DNA of 18,745 nt, taken from positions 1 to 18,745 of the forward strand of contig DASVXH010000030.1 of NCBI GenBank assembly GCA_036392795.1, in the 5' to 3' direction. A model generated the notes under the pieces. It saw only the letters and a list, made by a program, of their open reading frames with translations. It had not been told where the DNA came from and searched no databases. This stretch comes from JARIHD01 sp036392795 (GTDB lineage Bacteria; Patescibacteriota; Saccharimonadia; Saccharimonadales; UBA4665). The position numbers were made by a program, and so were the translations under genes. This document shows, one piece after another, positions 1-7,146 of the stretch; position 1 is the stretch's first letter; the number at the start of each line of letters is the position of its first letter.

Positions 1-1389
1 GCCAATACCCGTGATCGACGACCCTGATATTTCTAAAGCCGAGGCGCCTTCGCTTGACGACCATGAAAAATTCGTGCCATCAAAGGACAGACGTTTAGCA
101 AAAATATCCGAAGCCGAATCTACCACTACAACCATAGCCTGTGAATTGTCAAAGGGATTAGTTACCTGGCGTACGGATTTCATGTCGGTCGCGGGGGCTG
201 GGGCTGTGGTGAAATCGGTCTGCGTTGCCGACCATGCATTAGTGTTTTTGTTATAGAACAGCCAATCAATACCTGCCGCCGTAGCGTCTTCATACACCAC
301 GACAGCGCGGTCTTGGGTACCGCTGCGCACCCAGCTAACGCTGATATTGTTCGTAGTGACAGCCACGGTTCCAATGGCCGTATCAAAGTTACTAAAAGAG
401 TTCCAACCCGTTCCACTCCAGGTAGAAGCATCAGCGCCAGCCGTATTGTCACTGATGTTGGCATATGCAATGTAGTCGCTATTGGGGTCGCTGCTTAAAT
501 CGAGATCAGTTGGCTCTTCTAAAGCCGCCGTGGTGGTTGTAATACTTCCCCATGCGCCGCCAGCTCCTGATGCGCGCGTCACATGCAACAAATCCTGAAC
601 CGCATTATTTCCCCAGACTACCAACATATCTCCGCTTAGGCTTTCGAAGGCGATATCAAAGGCCCAGTTGGTAGGGGTGGTTGATGTGCCTACAACAGCC
701 ACGCTTGTAGACAGCACGGCCGTTGGTTCACCCGTCCAGGTGTTGGTGGCACCGTTCCAGTAATTGGCAGAGACATCCAGGTTGGCATCGGCCCAGACAA
801 TGCCAATAGCATCGCTATTCACCCCTTGCGATTCCATACGAAGTGTGTGGACAACACCCGAAGTACGCACGGTATCCAGGTTAGTTGCAGCCGTCCATGA
901 CGTTCCGTTCCAAACCCGGTAGCGCAGCTCGTTGGTGGTTCCAACGTTGCCACTATAAACAATTACCGCTTCGCCTGACAGCCGCTCATAGGCAATATCA
1001 AATCGCGGCATACCATTGCCTACCGTGACATTCCACTCATTCGACCAGGCGGTACCGTTCCACCGCTGAATATACAAGATACCGCCGGTCGTTTGAATAC
1101 CAGCAATCATTTCATCGCGTTTAGGCGAAGCCTTAATAATAACTGAGCGAATTGTTGCGGCGGCGGCCGGGCTACTTCCTTCTCCACCCCAGCTTACTGA
1201 TGCCTGCGTCCAGGCACGGTTACGAGGCGTCGTTACCGTGCCTTCACCGTAGACCATGAGACCGTCGCCTTGCGCTACGGCGTTAGCATGAGGAGATTTC
1301 AATACCACAACCGTTAATGACCCGACAAACACCATGCAGGAAACATATAAAATAGAACGAGTGAGGGCCTTTCGCAGCCTTTTTCTCAT
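1..1389 (-). CDS. Secreted repeat protein with WNGT-W motifs (partial, C-terminus outside window)
   Basis: The frame is open from the ATG at 1389 to the window edge, giving 463 residues with no stop. A strong Shine-Dalgarno (GGGAGGA) lies just upstream. Residues 1-37 are a signal peptide: basic RKRLRK start, hydrophobic core about 12-30, likely cleavage after Ala-Asn-Ala (35-37). The mature part is rich in Thr, Ser, Trp and Asn. It repeats a short motif: WNGTAW (110-115), WNGTSW (160-165), WNGATNTW (211-218), WSGTGW (324-329) and FDGTNFSW (436-443). The phrases FDIAYERLSG and FDIAFESLSG also recur (130-139, 244-253). This spacing suggests a beta-propeller or lectin-like surface domain, which is inference. 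It is the third gene of an operon with the DUF916-like and WxL-like genes, 18 bp after the former, so it is probably a cell-surface or adhesive protein. No enzyme motif is visible. Confidence 0.85.
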   Translation of the reverse strand, partial: MRKRLRKALTRSILYVSCMVFVGSLTVVVLKSPHANAVAQGDGLMVYGEGTVTTPRNRAWTQASVSWGGEGSSPAAAATIRSVIIKASPKRDEMIAGIQTTGGILYIQRWNGTAWSNEWNVTVGNGMPRFDIAYERLSGEAVIVYSGNVGTTNELRYRVWNGTSWTAATNLDTVRTSGVVHTLRMESQGVNSDAIGIVWADANLDVSANYWNGATNTWTGEPTAVLSTSVAVVGTSTTPTNWAFDIAFESLSGDMLVVWGNNAVQDLLHVTRASGAGGAWGSITTTTAALEEPTDLDLSSDPNSDYIAYANISDNTAGADASTWSGTGWNSFSNFDTAIGTVAVTTNNISVSWVRSGTQDRAVVVYEDATAAGIDWLFYNKNTNAWSATQTDFTTAPAPATDMKSVRQVTNPFDNSQAMVVVVDSASDIFAKRLSFDGTNFSWSSSEGASALEISGSSITGIG

Positions 1390-1407
1390 ACTTCCTCCCT
1401 CTGATGG

Positions 1408-2592
1408 TTACGGTTTGGTAGGCGGCTTTTTTGCGGATCGGGTGGCGGACGGTAGTACATGTAACGTTTGGCCGGTCTTAAGCTGGAATGGCGGCTTAAG
1501 TTTATTCATCCGGGCAAGTCTTTTCCATGACATGCCATATTGGCTGGCGATAGTATGGAGATTTTCGTGCTGCTTGACCGTGTGCATTATTGCTTGCCGC
1601 ATGGCTCGTAGACGCTGTTTGCGGCGTACGCGGTAGACTATAAGAGCGGCTACCGTCATCACCAAACCAAGAAGTTCGATAATCGCGGCTACTGGCCGAG
1701 GAGCCAAAAATACCCAGGTACTTTTTTCGATGGCGGTAGTAGGTCGGCCTTGTCCTAGCGCCACGGTGGGATCATTGTTATATCTTGCTGTGGCAACCAA
1801 GCGGTACCACCCACCCCAAAAAGGCTGTTTGGTTTCAAAATTAAAGCGACCCTCACTGCCTCCAAGTACCGGAAAATTACCCCCGCTTCCTTTAGCTGAA
1901 AATGCCACCAGCGATCGCAGGCCCACTTCTAATTCTGTATCCAGTGATACATTCCCATTGTTTTTAAGAGCAGCGCTGAGTACTATTTTTTCATCCGTCT
2001 TTTTGTCCAGCCCTAGGCCAGTAAACACCAGTCCCTTTTGAATATTACCTGGCACTGTAATCGCCACCCGGATAGCCGAACGAAGGCTGAGCACGATGCC
2101 ATTACTATCCGGGGATGCTTGTTGTTTGGTGTCCTGGATAATGATACAACCGTTGTGTTCGCCTGGCGTGGCATCTTTGGGGACTGCGATATTAAAATCT
2201 ACAGTTTGTTTACTGGCGGGCGCCAATGTCACTTCTTTCTGGGAAATATCAATCCATGAACCAACACCCACCGGCTTGTCGGCGGCCTGTGCGCAGGCAA
2301 AAGCCCCGCCGCTCGACACTTGCGAATCTACGGCATACACCAATACCTTCTTGGTCTCGGCCGTATTGTTAATAACCTGCACGCCCTCAATCGCTTGCTT
2401 TCCGGCATCCAGTGTGTGTATAAAAATTGATTCACTGCGTGCATTGCCTGCCCTCGGATGTGCCGGCCGACCTCCAAGACCGCCCTGCTCCACGGCTGCA
2501 ACCGGAACAGCACCCGCCAATACTACGCCTATACCAAGCACTAACCCACCAGTAAAGATTCGGATTTTTCGGACAATTGGCAGAGGTCTCAT
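1408..2592 (-). CDS. Membrane-anchored DUF916-like surface protein with C-terminal LysM domain
   Basis: The product has 394 residues. Residues 1-33 form a signal peptide (cleavage near VAA/VE). Residues about 50-180 resemble the DUF916/WxL-interacting peptidoglycan-binding domain of Gram-positive WxL clusters, with phrases such as VQVINNTAETKKVLVYAVDS and the proline-rich strand VPKDATPGEHNG. A second beta-rich region spans about 185-290. A single membrane helix lies at about 301-321 and is followed by the basic segment RVRRKQRLR. Residues about 336-380 form a LysM-like domain (HTVKQHENLHTIASQYG ... LKTGQTLHV). If the signal peptide is cleaved, the basic flank puts the LysM in the cytoplasm, which is odd. 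The gene follows the WxL-like gene by 20 bp and no Shine-Dalgarno is visible before the ATG. A -10-like TAGAAT lies 11 bases upstream of the ATG. The DUF916 assignment is by sequence character, not by a profile search. Confidence 0.82.
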   Translation of the reverse strand: MRPLPIVRKIRIFTGGLVLGIGVVLAGAVPVAAVEQGGLGGRPAHPRAGNARSESIFIHTLDAGKQAIEGVQVINNTAETKKVLVYAVDSQVSSGGAFACAQAADKPVGVGSWIDISQKEVTLAPASKQTVDFNIAVPKDATPGEHNGCIIIQDTKQQASPDSNGIVLSLRSAIRVAITVPGNIQKGLVFTGLGLDKKTDEKIVLSAALKNNGNVSLDTELEVGLRSLVAFSAKGSGGNFPVLGGSEGRFNFETKQPFWGGWYRLVATARYNNDPTVALGQGRPTTAIEKSTWVFLAPRPVAAIIELLGLVMTVAALIVYRVRRKQRLRAMRQAIMHTVKQHENLHTIASQYGMSWKRLARMNKLKPPFQLKTGQTLHVLPSATRSAKKPPTKP

Positions 2593-2612
2593 CGTTGGTT
2601 GGTATTCTATTC

Positions 2613-3299
2613 CTACTGTGCCGTGGCGGTCAAGGTGAGATTAAGGCTATAGGCATCTGCGGCCTGCTCAGCCGGGATGGTTTGCGATACTGTTGCGCCC
2701 GTCAGGTAACCGCGCCAAATATCAGTGGATGTCGACCCGGCATTAATAAGCGTTATACTGTCGGTTGTACCTTGGGAGAACGATGCGCTCGAACCCAAAC
2801 TTACACCGGTAGCAGTACAGCTCGTACAGTCGGTAGTCAACGTACCAGCACTCGCATTAACTGTCATTTGGCCGGCTTGGCTGTCGGTGTCAGCACCATC
2901 ACTACACCCAGCGGTCGTACCGGTTGGATCATTGAAGTCAAAACGCTGTGTCGATCCCCCATTTACCCATGTAGAGGTCGCACCGCCCGTAGCGGCCAAT
3001 GTTAACGTGAAGCCATTATCGGCAGCGTCGCCGTTACTTACGTAAAGGCGTTCGGTGTTTGTACCAAGCGTCCCTGTTGATGCCGAACCACCGGCATAGC
3101 AGCTAAAAGAGAAGGCTTTTGCCGTCATAGCCACAGCCGGGCTGGCCACAGAGTTACGCGAAGCATCTGCAATATCCGCCACTAGCGTACCCGTGTTAAT
3201 AGTTTGCGTAAAGTTTGAATTAGATGCTGCAATCGCGATAGCAGGTACGGAAACAACTGATATCACTACGGCCAGCAGGTGCAGTAGCGTTTTTTTCAT
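2613..3299 (-). CDS. Small secreted WxL-like surface protein
   Basis: The product has 228 residues. Residues 1-25 are a clear signal peptide (MKKT start, hydrophobic core, cleavage near AIAA). The mature protein is small, acidic and rich in Thr, Ser, Ala and Gly. It has four cysteines (67, 132, 158, 161) that could form disulfides outside the cell. The opening FTQTINTGTLVADIAD and the C-terminal strand YSLNLTLTAT resemble proteins with a WxL-type C-terminal domain, though the tryptophan expected in the LTWTL motif is replaced. It heads the operon with the DUF916-like gene, and such pairing is usual in WxL clusters of Firmicutes. No Shine-Dalgarno is visible. A -10-like GATACT (3309-3314) lies about nine bases from the ATG, so the message may have almost no leader. 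A structural cell-surface role is inferred. Confidence 0.82.
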   Translation of the reverse strand: MKKTLLHLLAVVISVVSVPAIAIAASNSNFTQTINTGTLVADIADASRNSVASPAVAMTAKAFSFSCYAGGSASTGTLGTNTERLYVSNGDAADNGFTLTLAATGGATSTWVNGGSTQRFDFNDPTGTTAGCSDGADTDSQAGQMTVNASAGTLTTDCTSCTATGVSLGSSASFSQGTTDSITLINAGSTSTDIWRGYLTGATVSQTIPAEQAADAYSLNLTLTATAQ

Positions 3300-3371
3300 A
3301 ACTATTTAAGTATCCCCTTATGCGCTTATGGTATCGCGGGTTCCCCTGCTTTGCAAGAGCAATTAACATAA

Positions 3372-4094
3372 TTATTTGTTCGGTTTTAATAAATAGAACC
3401 GCTCTTGATTACCCTTGGCGCCAGCAATTTGGCTATCTGCCTTATCGGTCAGAACAAACAATTTTTTGGCCCAAATCTCAAAATCTTTTAGGATGTCGCG
3501 GCGCATACGCTCATTTTTAATAACGCCCTTGTGCTTAAGATTGGATACGCTTGCTTCAAACTGCGGCTTGACCATTGCCGCAATAACCGTTGAGGGGCCG
3601 CATAGCATGGCAACGTGCGGTAAAATGTCGCGCAGGCTAATAAAAGACACGTCAATAACGACTATATCCGGCATCTCCGAAAGTTTTTTTATGTCACGGA
3701 TATCGGTCTGTTCATGCAGTTCGATGGCGGGATGACCATGAAGGCTGGGATGTAGCTGATTGGTGCCTACTTCTACGGCAATTACCTTTCTTGCCCCATG
3801 CTGCAATGCGTAGTCCGTAAAACCACCGGTTGAACTGCCTACATCTAGCATCACTTTGTCCTTAAATTGTAGCCCCAATACTTGTGCAACCGAACCCAGC
3901 TTTAGTGCCGCGCGGCTAACGTATTGTTCATCTGTTTTGAGTTCAATTTTAGCTGTCTCGTCAGTAAAATGTCCTGGCTTGGTTATCGCTTCCCCATTAA
4001 CGAAAACTTTGCCCAATTTTATCCAACTCTCGGCCTGGCTACGGCTCATCACCAATTCTTTTTGATAGACCAATTGATCCAAACGATACTTCAT
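3372..4094 (-). CDS. tlyA: TlyA-family rRNA 2'-O-methyltransferase / hemolysin A family
   Basis: The product has 240 residues, normal for the family. It has an S4 RNA-binding domain at about 1-55 (RLDQLVYQKELVMSRSQAES ... VFVNGEAITKPG). An FtsJ/RrmJ-type Rossmann methyltransferase domain follows, with the SAM-binding loop LDVGSSTGGFTD (83-94). The K-D-K-type catalytic residues can be placed at Lys65 (SRAALKL), Asp148 (VVIDVSF) and Lys176 (MVKPQFE). The C-terminal GNQERFYLL is also typical. Known TlyA proteins methylate cytidine ribose in 16S and 23S rRNA at the subunit interface, using SAM and releasing SAH. The product SAH is the substrate of the ahcY product encoded in this window. The ATG has no Shine-Dalgarno; a -10 box ends seven bases before it. 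Confidence 0.96.
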   Translation of the reverse strand: MKYRLDQLVYQKELVMSRSQAESWIKLGKVFVNGEAITKPGHFTDETAKIELKTDEQYVSRAALKLGSVAQVLGLQFKDKVMLDVGSSTGGFTDYALQHGARKVIAVEVGTNQLHPSLHGHPAIELHEQTDIRDIKKLSEMPDIVVIDVSFISLRDILPHVAMLCGPSTVIAAMVKPQFEASVSNLKHKGVIKNERMRRDILKDFEIWAKKLFVLTDKADSQIAGAKGNQERFYLLKPNK

Positions 4095-4101
4095 TGTTAA
4101 C

Positions 4102-4107
4102 AGTATA
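4102..4107 (-). promoter_or_regulatory. Probable -10 box of a leaderless tlyA promoter
   Basis: On the minus strand TATACT (five of six consensus bases) is followed by seven bases and then the tlyA ATG. The expected transcription start is about position 4095, one base before the start codon. No convincing -35 box is seen at 16-18 bp spacing. The lack of a Shine-Dalgarno agrees with a leaderless message. Confidence 0.5.
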
Positions 4108-4166
4108 CTACGTGAAAATCCCTAGAACTTACTCTGACACACTGGCTCGGCTTTGGGCGCTCTTTA

Positions 4167-5873
4167 TTATCTATTTAGAAAAGCATGTATCTGTTTAGCC
4201 ATGTCGGCGATGGTGGCCCAGGAGGCGCCACTCGTCATAATAGTTAGCGAGTATGTTTTTGGTCCATAGACAATTGCCGCATCATGGATATAGCTGTCGA
4301 TAAAGCCCACTTTGTCGGCCACGGTCACGCCCGTGCCAGCCGGAATTCCGGACCGGTACACCTGGCGTTTCATGACATCCAGCAGTTTGGCCGATTGACC
4401 GCTATCCAAGAGTGTACCGTTGGCCAATTTGTAATTAAAAAGTGCCAGGTCGGCGGAAGTAGTTGACAGGCTTGGACTCAGTTCAGTAGATGAAAGACCC
4501 AAACCCTTCATCATGTCCTCCACCTTTTGCCAGCCAATCTTATCGCCCAACGCTTTAGCGCACGGATTGTCGGATTTAACAATCATGACCTCGAAGCAGC
4601 CGTCAACCGTGCGGCCACTTATCGGATCGCCCCACGCCATCCGACCGGCGTCGATCTCTTTGAATACGGCGTATGCCACGAACAATTTGTAGGTGCTGGC
4701 AGCCACAAACGATTTACCGCCACCTGCGTGCGCGGCGCGACCGCCGATTTCCATTACCGATATACCGACATTCTTGTCTTTGACCAAATCAGCCAGCAAG
4801 GCTGCCAACCCGGCATCGGTATTACTGTACTGACGATCGTAAACGATTTTGGCCGGAATTGTCGTCAAGGGCACTCCTACTGTTGCTTCGTTACCATTTT
4901 GAATGGCAGTATTCAGCAAAGCCAACGTCTTATCGGTGTCAACGCCGCGCCCAGACGCCCCTTCGGTGCGCCCCACTTCTTTGCCGTCTATCAATTGAAT
5001 CGTTGTTGTACCGGGCGCCTTATAGACCTTAGATTGGACCCCTTCCAGATACTTTTTTACGGCGTCCGCTCTGAGCGCCAGCTGCAGTTTTTTGGTTGCC
5101 GGGTCTTCAGGGAAATCAAGCCAGCTGCCAATAGTCGTCTTTTCGACGACTACCTTTTGACCATCGAGTTGCAATGTAAGCGGTGTATTTACGGCGCGCT
5201 GGGCTTGCTCTAATACGGCCTGCACCTCTTGATCGGTGCGTTCGGCCGGCTTTGTCTCAGGCGCCAGCGTAATTGTAGTTTGCGGCTTAAACGGTGCATC
5301 GTAAACTGCCGCCAGAACCTTTTGCTTCGGGTATTCCTTGCTCTTTTTGGCGGGCACCAGCTCGACTTTATCTTGTTTAACTGCTACCGATGCGTCCACC
5401 GCGGCAATAAACGCGTTCTTTTCGGTCTGTTCGGCAAAATATTTCAGGCGTTCATCGTCTATATCAACCTGTATGGGGGTATCTCGGCGTAGCATGACAT
5501 ACATTGCCGAAAACGGAATCAACCGCTGCCCCAGGCTATAGCGTGCCGCCGAACGTGCCGTCTTCCAGCCATTTACGTCGACACCAATTTCGGCAAATGG
5601 CTGCGTAAAGGAGTGATCGGACGTTTTAATCGTCAGTGTGGCATTAGTATATTCTTTATCGATAATTTTGCCAGCATCAATTGCGCTTTTAGCGCCGATA
5701 GTTTTGCCTGCAACCTTGACCATAGGCAACGTTCTGTCTGCCGGATATAGTAATTGCGCAGCTACGACAACAAACAGAACCGCACCAATAGTTGTAAACG
5801 TATATCGAACAAGCCTAGGGTGTCTACGAAACCACCGCGACATTCGAAATGACCAACGCTTAAACTCTGGCAT
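4167..5873 (-). CDS. Membrane-anchored beta-lactamase-fold serine hydrolase with peptidoglycan-binding-like domains
   Basis: The product has 568 residues. A basic N-terminus (about 1-20) precedes one membrane helix (about 23-42), so the rest is outside the membrane. Two stretches, about 55-160 and 200-340, look like the peptidoglycan-binding-4/VanW-associated domains of YoaR-type proteins. Their shared features are EIGVDVNGW and TIGSWLDF followed by a helical segment. Residues about 350-568 match the class A beta-lactamase/serine hydrolase fold: STYK (393-396) holds the nucleophile Ser393 and Lys396, SDN is at 434-436, and the third motif is KVG (521-523) instead of KTG/KSG. I see no Glu-x-x-Leu-Asn omega-loop motif, so antibiotic hydrolysis is unlikely; action on peptidoglycan peptides is a better guess. 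The start is supported by GGAG six bases upstream. Confidence 0.88.
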   Translation of the reverse strand: MPEFKRWSFRMSRWFRRHPRLVRYTFTTIGAVLFVVVAAQLLYPADRTLPMVKVAGKTIGAKSAIDAGKIIDKEYTNATLTIKTSDHSFTQPFAEIGVDVNGWKTARSAARYSLGQRLIPFSAMYVMLRRDTPIQVDIDDERLKYFAEQTEKNAFIAAVDASVAVKQDKVELVPAKKSKEYPKQKVLAAVYDAPFKPQTTITLAPETKPAERTDQEVQAVLEQAQRAVNTPLTLQLDGQKVVVEKTTIGSWLDFPEDPATKKLQLALRADAVKKYLEGVQSKVYKAPGTTTIQLIDGKEVGRTEGASGRGVDTDKTLALLNTAIQNGNEATVGVPLTTIPAKIVYDRQYSNTDAGLAALLADLVKDKNVGISVMEIGGRAAHAGGGKSFVAASTYKLFVAYAVFKEIDAGRMAWGDPISGRTVDGCFEVMIVKSDNPCAKALGDKIGWQKVEDMMKGLGLSSTELSPSLSTTSADLALFNYKLANGTLLDSGQSAKLLDVMKRQVYRSGIPAGTGVTVADKVGFIDSYIHDAAIVYGPKTYSLTIMTSGASWATIADMAKQIHAFLNR

Positions 5874-5906
5874 CCACCTCTCCGCTTACGCTTAACTTTA
5901 CGTTTT

Positions 5907-5912
5907 AGTATA
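5907..5912 (-). promoter_or_regulatory. Extended -10 promoter of the serine hydrolase gene
   Basis: On the minus strand TGCTATACT forms an extended -10 element (TG-n-TATACT). Transcription would start near 5900, giving a leader of about 27 bases that contains the GGAG ribosome binding site. No strong -35 box is present, which is usual for extended -10 promoters. The box adjoins the hairpin at 5914-5949. Confidence 0.5.
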
Positions 5913-5913
5913 G

Positions 5914-5949
5914 CAAAACGCACCCCATTTTTATACGAAGTGCGTTTTG
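5914..5949 (-). terminator. Inverted repeat, probable terminator of the efp operon
   Basis: CAAAACGCAC at 5914-5923 pairs perfectly with GTGCGTTTTG at 5940-5949: a 10-bp stem with a 16-base loop. On the minus strand it lies 55 bases after the efp stop, and its 3' arm ends in TTTT, as expected for an intrinsic terminator with a short U-tract. Because the next gene's -10 box touches its edge, it could also be an operator site. Confidence 0.55.
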
Positions 5950-6003
5950 TGGATCGTTAAAGTCCCTTTTGGCTGAATAGTTTTCAGTCCCCTAACGTTT
6001 CTT

Positions 6004-6570
6004 TTAGGCCTTAACTCGTTCCAGGTATTCCCCGGTTCTGGTATCAACCTTGATCATATCGTCTTGTTTGATAAAAGCGGGAACCTTAACGGTGATTCCG
6101 GTTTCCAGCGTCGCGTCCTTTAGTACGCTGCTGGTAGTGTCGCCTTTGACGACATTTTCGGTGTAGGTCACTTTTAGTGGAACATTCTTGGGCAGTTCGA
6201 CATTGATTGGACGGCCTTCAAAAAACTGTAGCTGCACGCGGTCGCCTTCTTTGATGTAGCCGGCACCGTCACCAACCAAATCTGCAGGCACTTCAAACTG
6301 CTCAAACGTCTCCTCATTCATAAAGAAGAACGTCGCGCCATCATTGTACAAATACTGCGCGTTTTCAGTACTTACGTCTGCACTATCCAGTTGTTCATTG
6401 CCCTTAAAAGTTTTCTCCAGCACTTTGCCGTCGATCAAACTTTTGATACGCACGTTCACGATCGAACCACCGCGCCCCATCACCTTTTGGTTATAGTCGA
6501 CTACGCGATACGGCGTGCCTTCCAGCTGAAAAATCACACCCTTTTTTAATTCAGTTATGCTCAAGCCCAT
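6004..6570 (-). CDS. efp: Translation elongation factor P
   Basis: The product has 188 residues, the standard length, with the three beta-barrel domains of EF-P. The signature near the C-terminus is present (KVDTRTGEYLERVK), as are YLYNDGATFFFMNEETFEQ and the domain II linker GDTTSS. EF-P binds between the P and E sites of stalled ribosomes and helps form peptide bonds at proline runs. The loop tip that carries the modified Lys34 in E. coli (PGKG) reads MGRG here, so Arg33 takes the lysine position. The start has an AGGAGA ribosome binding site and lies 10 bp after the preceding gene. It is the last gene of the rpsF operon. Confidence 0.97.
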   Translation of the reverse strand: MGLSITELKKGVIFQLEGTPYRVVDYNQKVMGRGGSIVNVRIKSLIDGKVLEKTFKGNEQLDSADVSTENAQYLYNDGATFFFMNEETFEQFEVPADLVGDGAGYIKEGDRVQLQFFEGRPINVELPKNVPLKVTYTENVVKGDTTSSVLKDATLETGITVKVPAFIKQDDMIKVDTRTGEYLERVKA

Positions 6571-6580
6571 TGGTCTTCTC

Positions 6581-6913
6581 CTAATCCAGTTGTGAGATTA
6601 ATTGATCTATGTGTGCGGTTAGTTGAGCGATATCTATGGCGCCGAATAAATTGTATTCACTTGCCTTTAGCATATACCGTCGAATCTGTTCGTAGCGCTT
6701 TTTGGCTTCTTGGGCGAGAGACATCTGCTCGTCGCGCGTTTCGGCATATTGATAGTCGCGCACATCCAACCGTGCATCGGTAACTTGCCGCTTAATAAGT
6801 GCGACTAACTCGCGCTCACGAGACGGCAAACTATCTACATCAAAAGATGACAAGATACCATTAATCCTGGTTTCGATTTCTCTGGCCTGGTCGGTTAACG
6901 ATATGCTTGCCAC
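6581..6913 (-). CDS. Small helical protein of unknown function in the rpsF-efp operon
   Basis: The product has 110 residues, starting at GTG (6913), with AAGGG seven bases upstream. It is almost all helix-forming and highly charged (TDQAREIETRI, KKRYEQIRRYMLKASEYN, QLTAHIDQLISQLD) and probably folds as a helical hairpin or coiled coil. It has no cysteine, signal peptide or membrane helix. It sits 14 bp after rpsR and 10 bp before efp. The usual order in bacteria is rpsF-ssb-rpsR-rplI; here this gene holds the place of rplI but bears no likeness to bL9. I do not recognise it. Its position suggests a role linked to translation, which is inference from neighbours only. Confidence 0.8.
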   Translation of the reverse strand: MASISLTDQAREIETRINGILSSFDVDSLPSRERELVALIKRQVTDARLDVRDYQYAETRDEQMSLAQEAKKRYEQIRRYMLKASEYNLFGAIDIAQLTAHIDQLISQLD

Positions 6914-6927
6914 CCTCTTACCCTTTA

Positions 6928-7131
6928 CTAGTTGTTAGCTACGAATGGCAGTAACGCGATGTGGCGAGCGCGCTTGATAGCAACAGCCAAACGGCGCTGC
7001 TGACTTTCGGTCAGACCAGTCTTTTTGCGGGTTTCAATCTGTCCGTAAACGTTTACGTAACGCTGCAGGGTCTTGAAATCCTTGTAGTCAAAATACGGTA
7101 CATCCGTACGGTGTTTAAAAATTTTAGCCAT
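6928..7131 (-). CDS. rpsR: 30S ribosomal protein bS18
   Basis: The product has 67 residues and matches bS18: YFDYKDFKTLQRYVN, then the basic KKTGLTESQQRRLAVAIKRARHIALLPF. The protein binds the 30S platform together with bS6, which is encoded in the same operon. It has no cysteines, so it is a form without a zinc site. AAGGAG lies nine bases before the ATG. It follows the unusual 107-aa ORF by 15 bp and precedes the helical 110-aa gene by 14 bp. Confidence 0.97.
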   Translation of the reverse strand: MAKIFKHRTDVPYFDYKDFKTLQRYVNVYGQIETRKKTGLTESQQRRLAVAIKRARHIALLPFVANN

Positions 7132-7146
7132 TATATTTCTCCTTCG

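Noticed and set aside
2096..2638. A 180-aa plus-strand frame opposite the DUF916-like gene
   Set aside because: It is a shadow of the minus-strand gene, with low-complexity Pro/Thr/Ala composition and no start signals.
4527..5213. A 228-aa open frame on the plus strand inside the serine hydrolase gene
   Set aside because: It lies fully opposite a gene with clear STYK and SDN motifs; its own translation is Cys- and Arg-rich with no recognisable pattern and no ribosome site.
5971..5990. Short hairpin GGCTGAA/TTCAGTCC after efp
   Set aside because: It has a five-pair core with a bulge and no T-tract; it may be chance beside the better repeat at 5914-5949.
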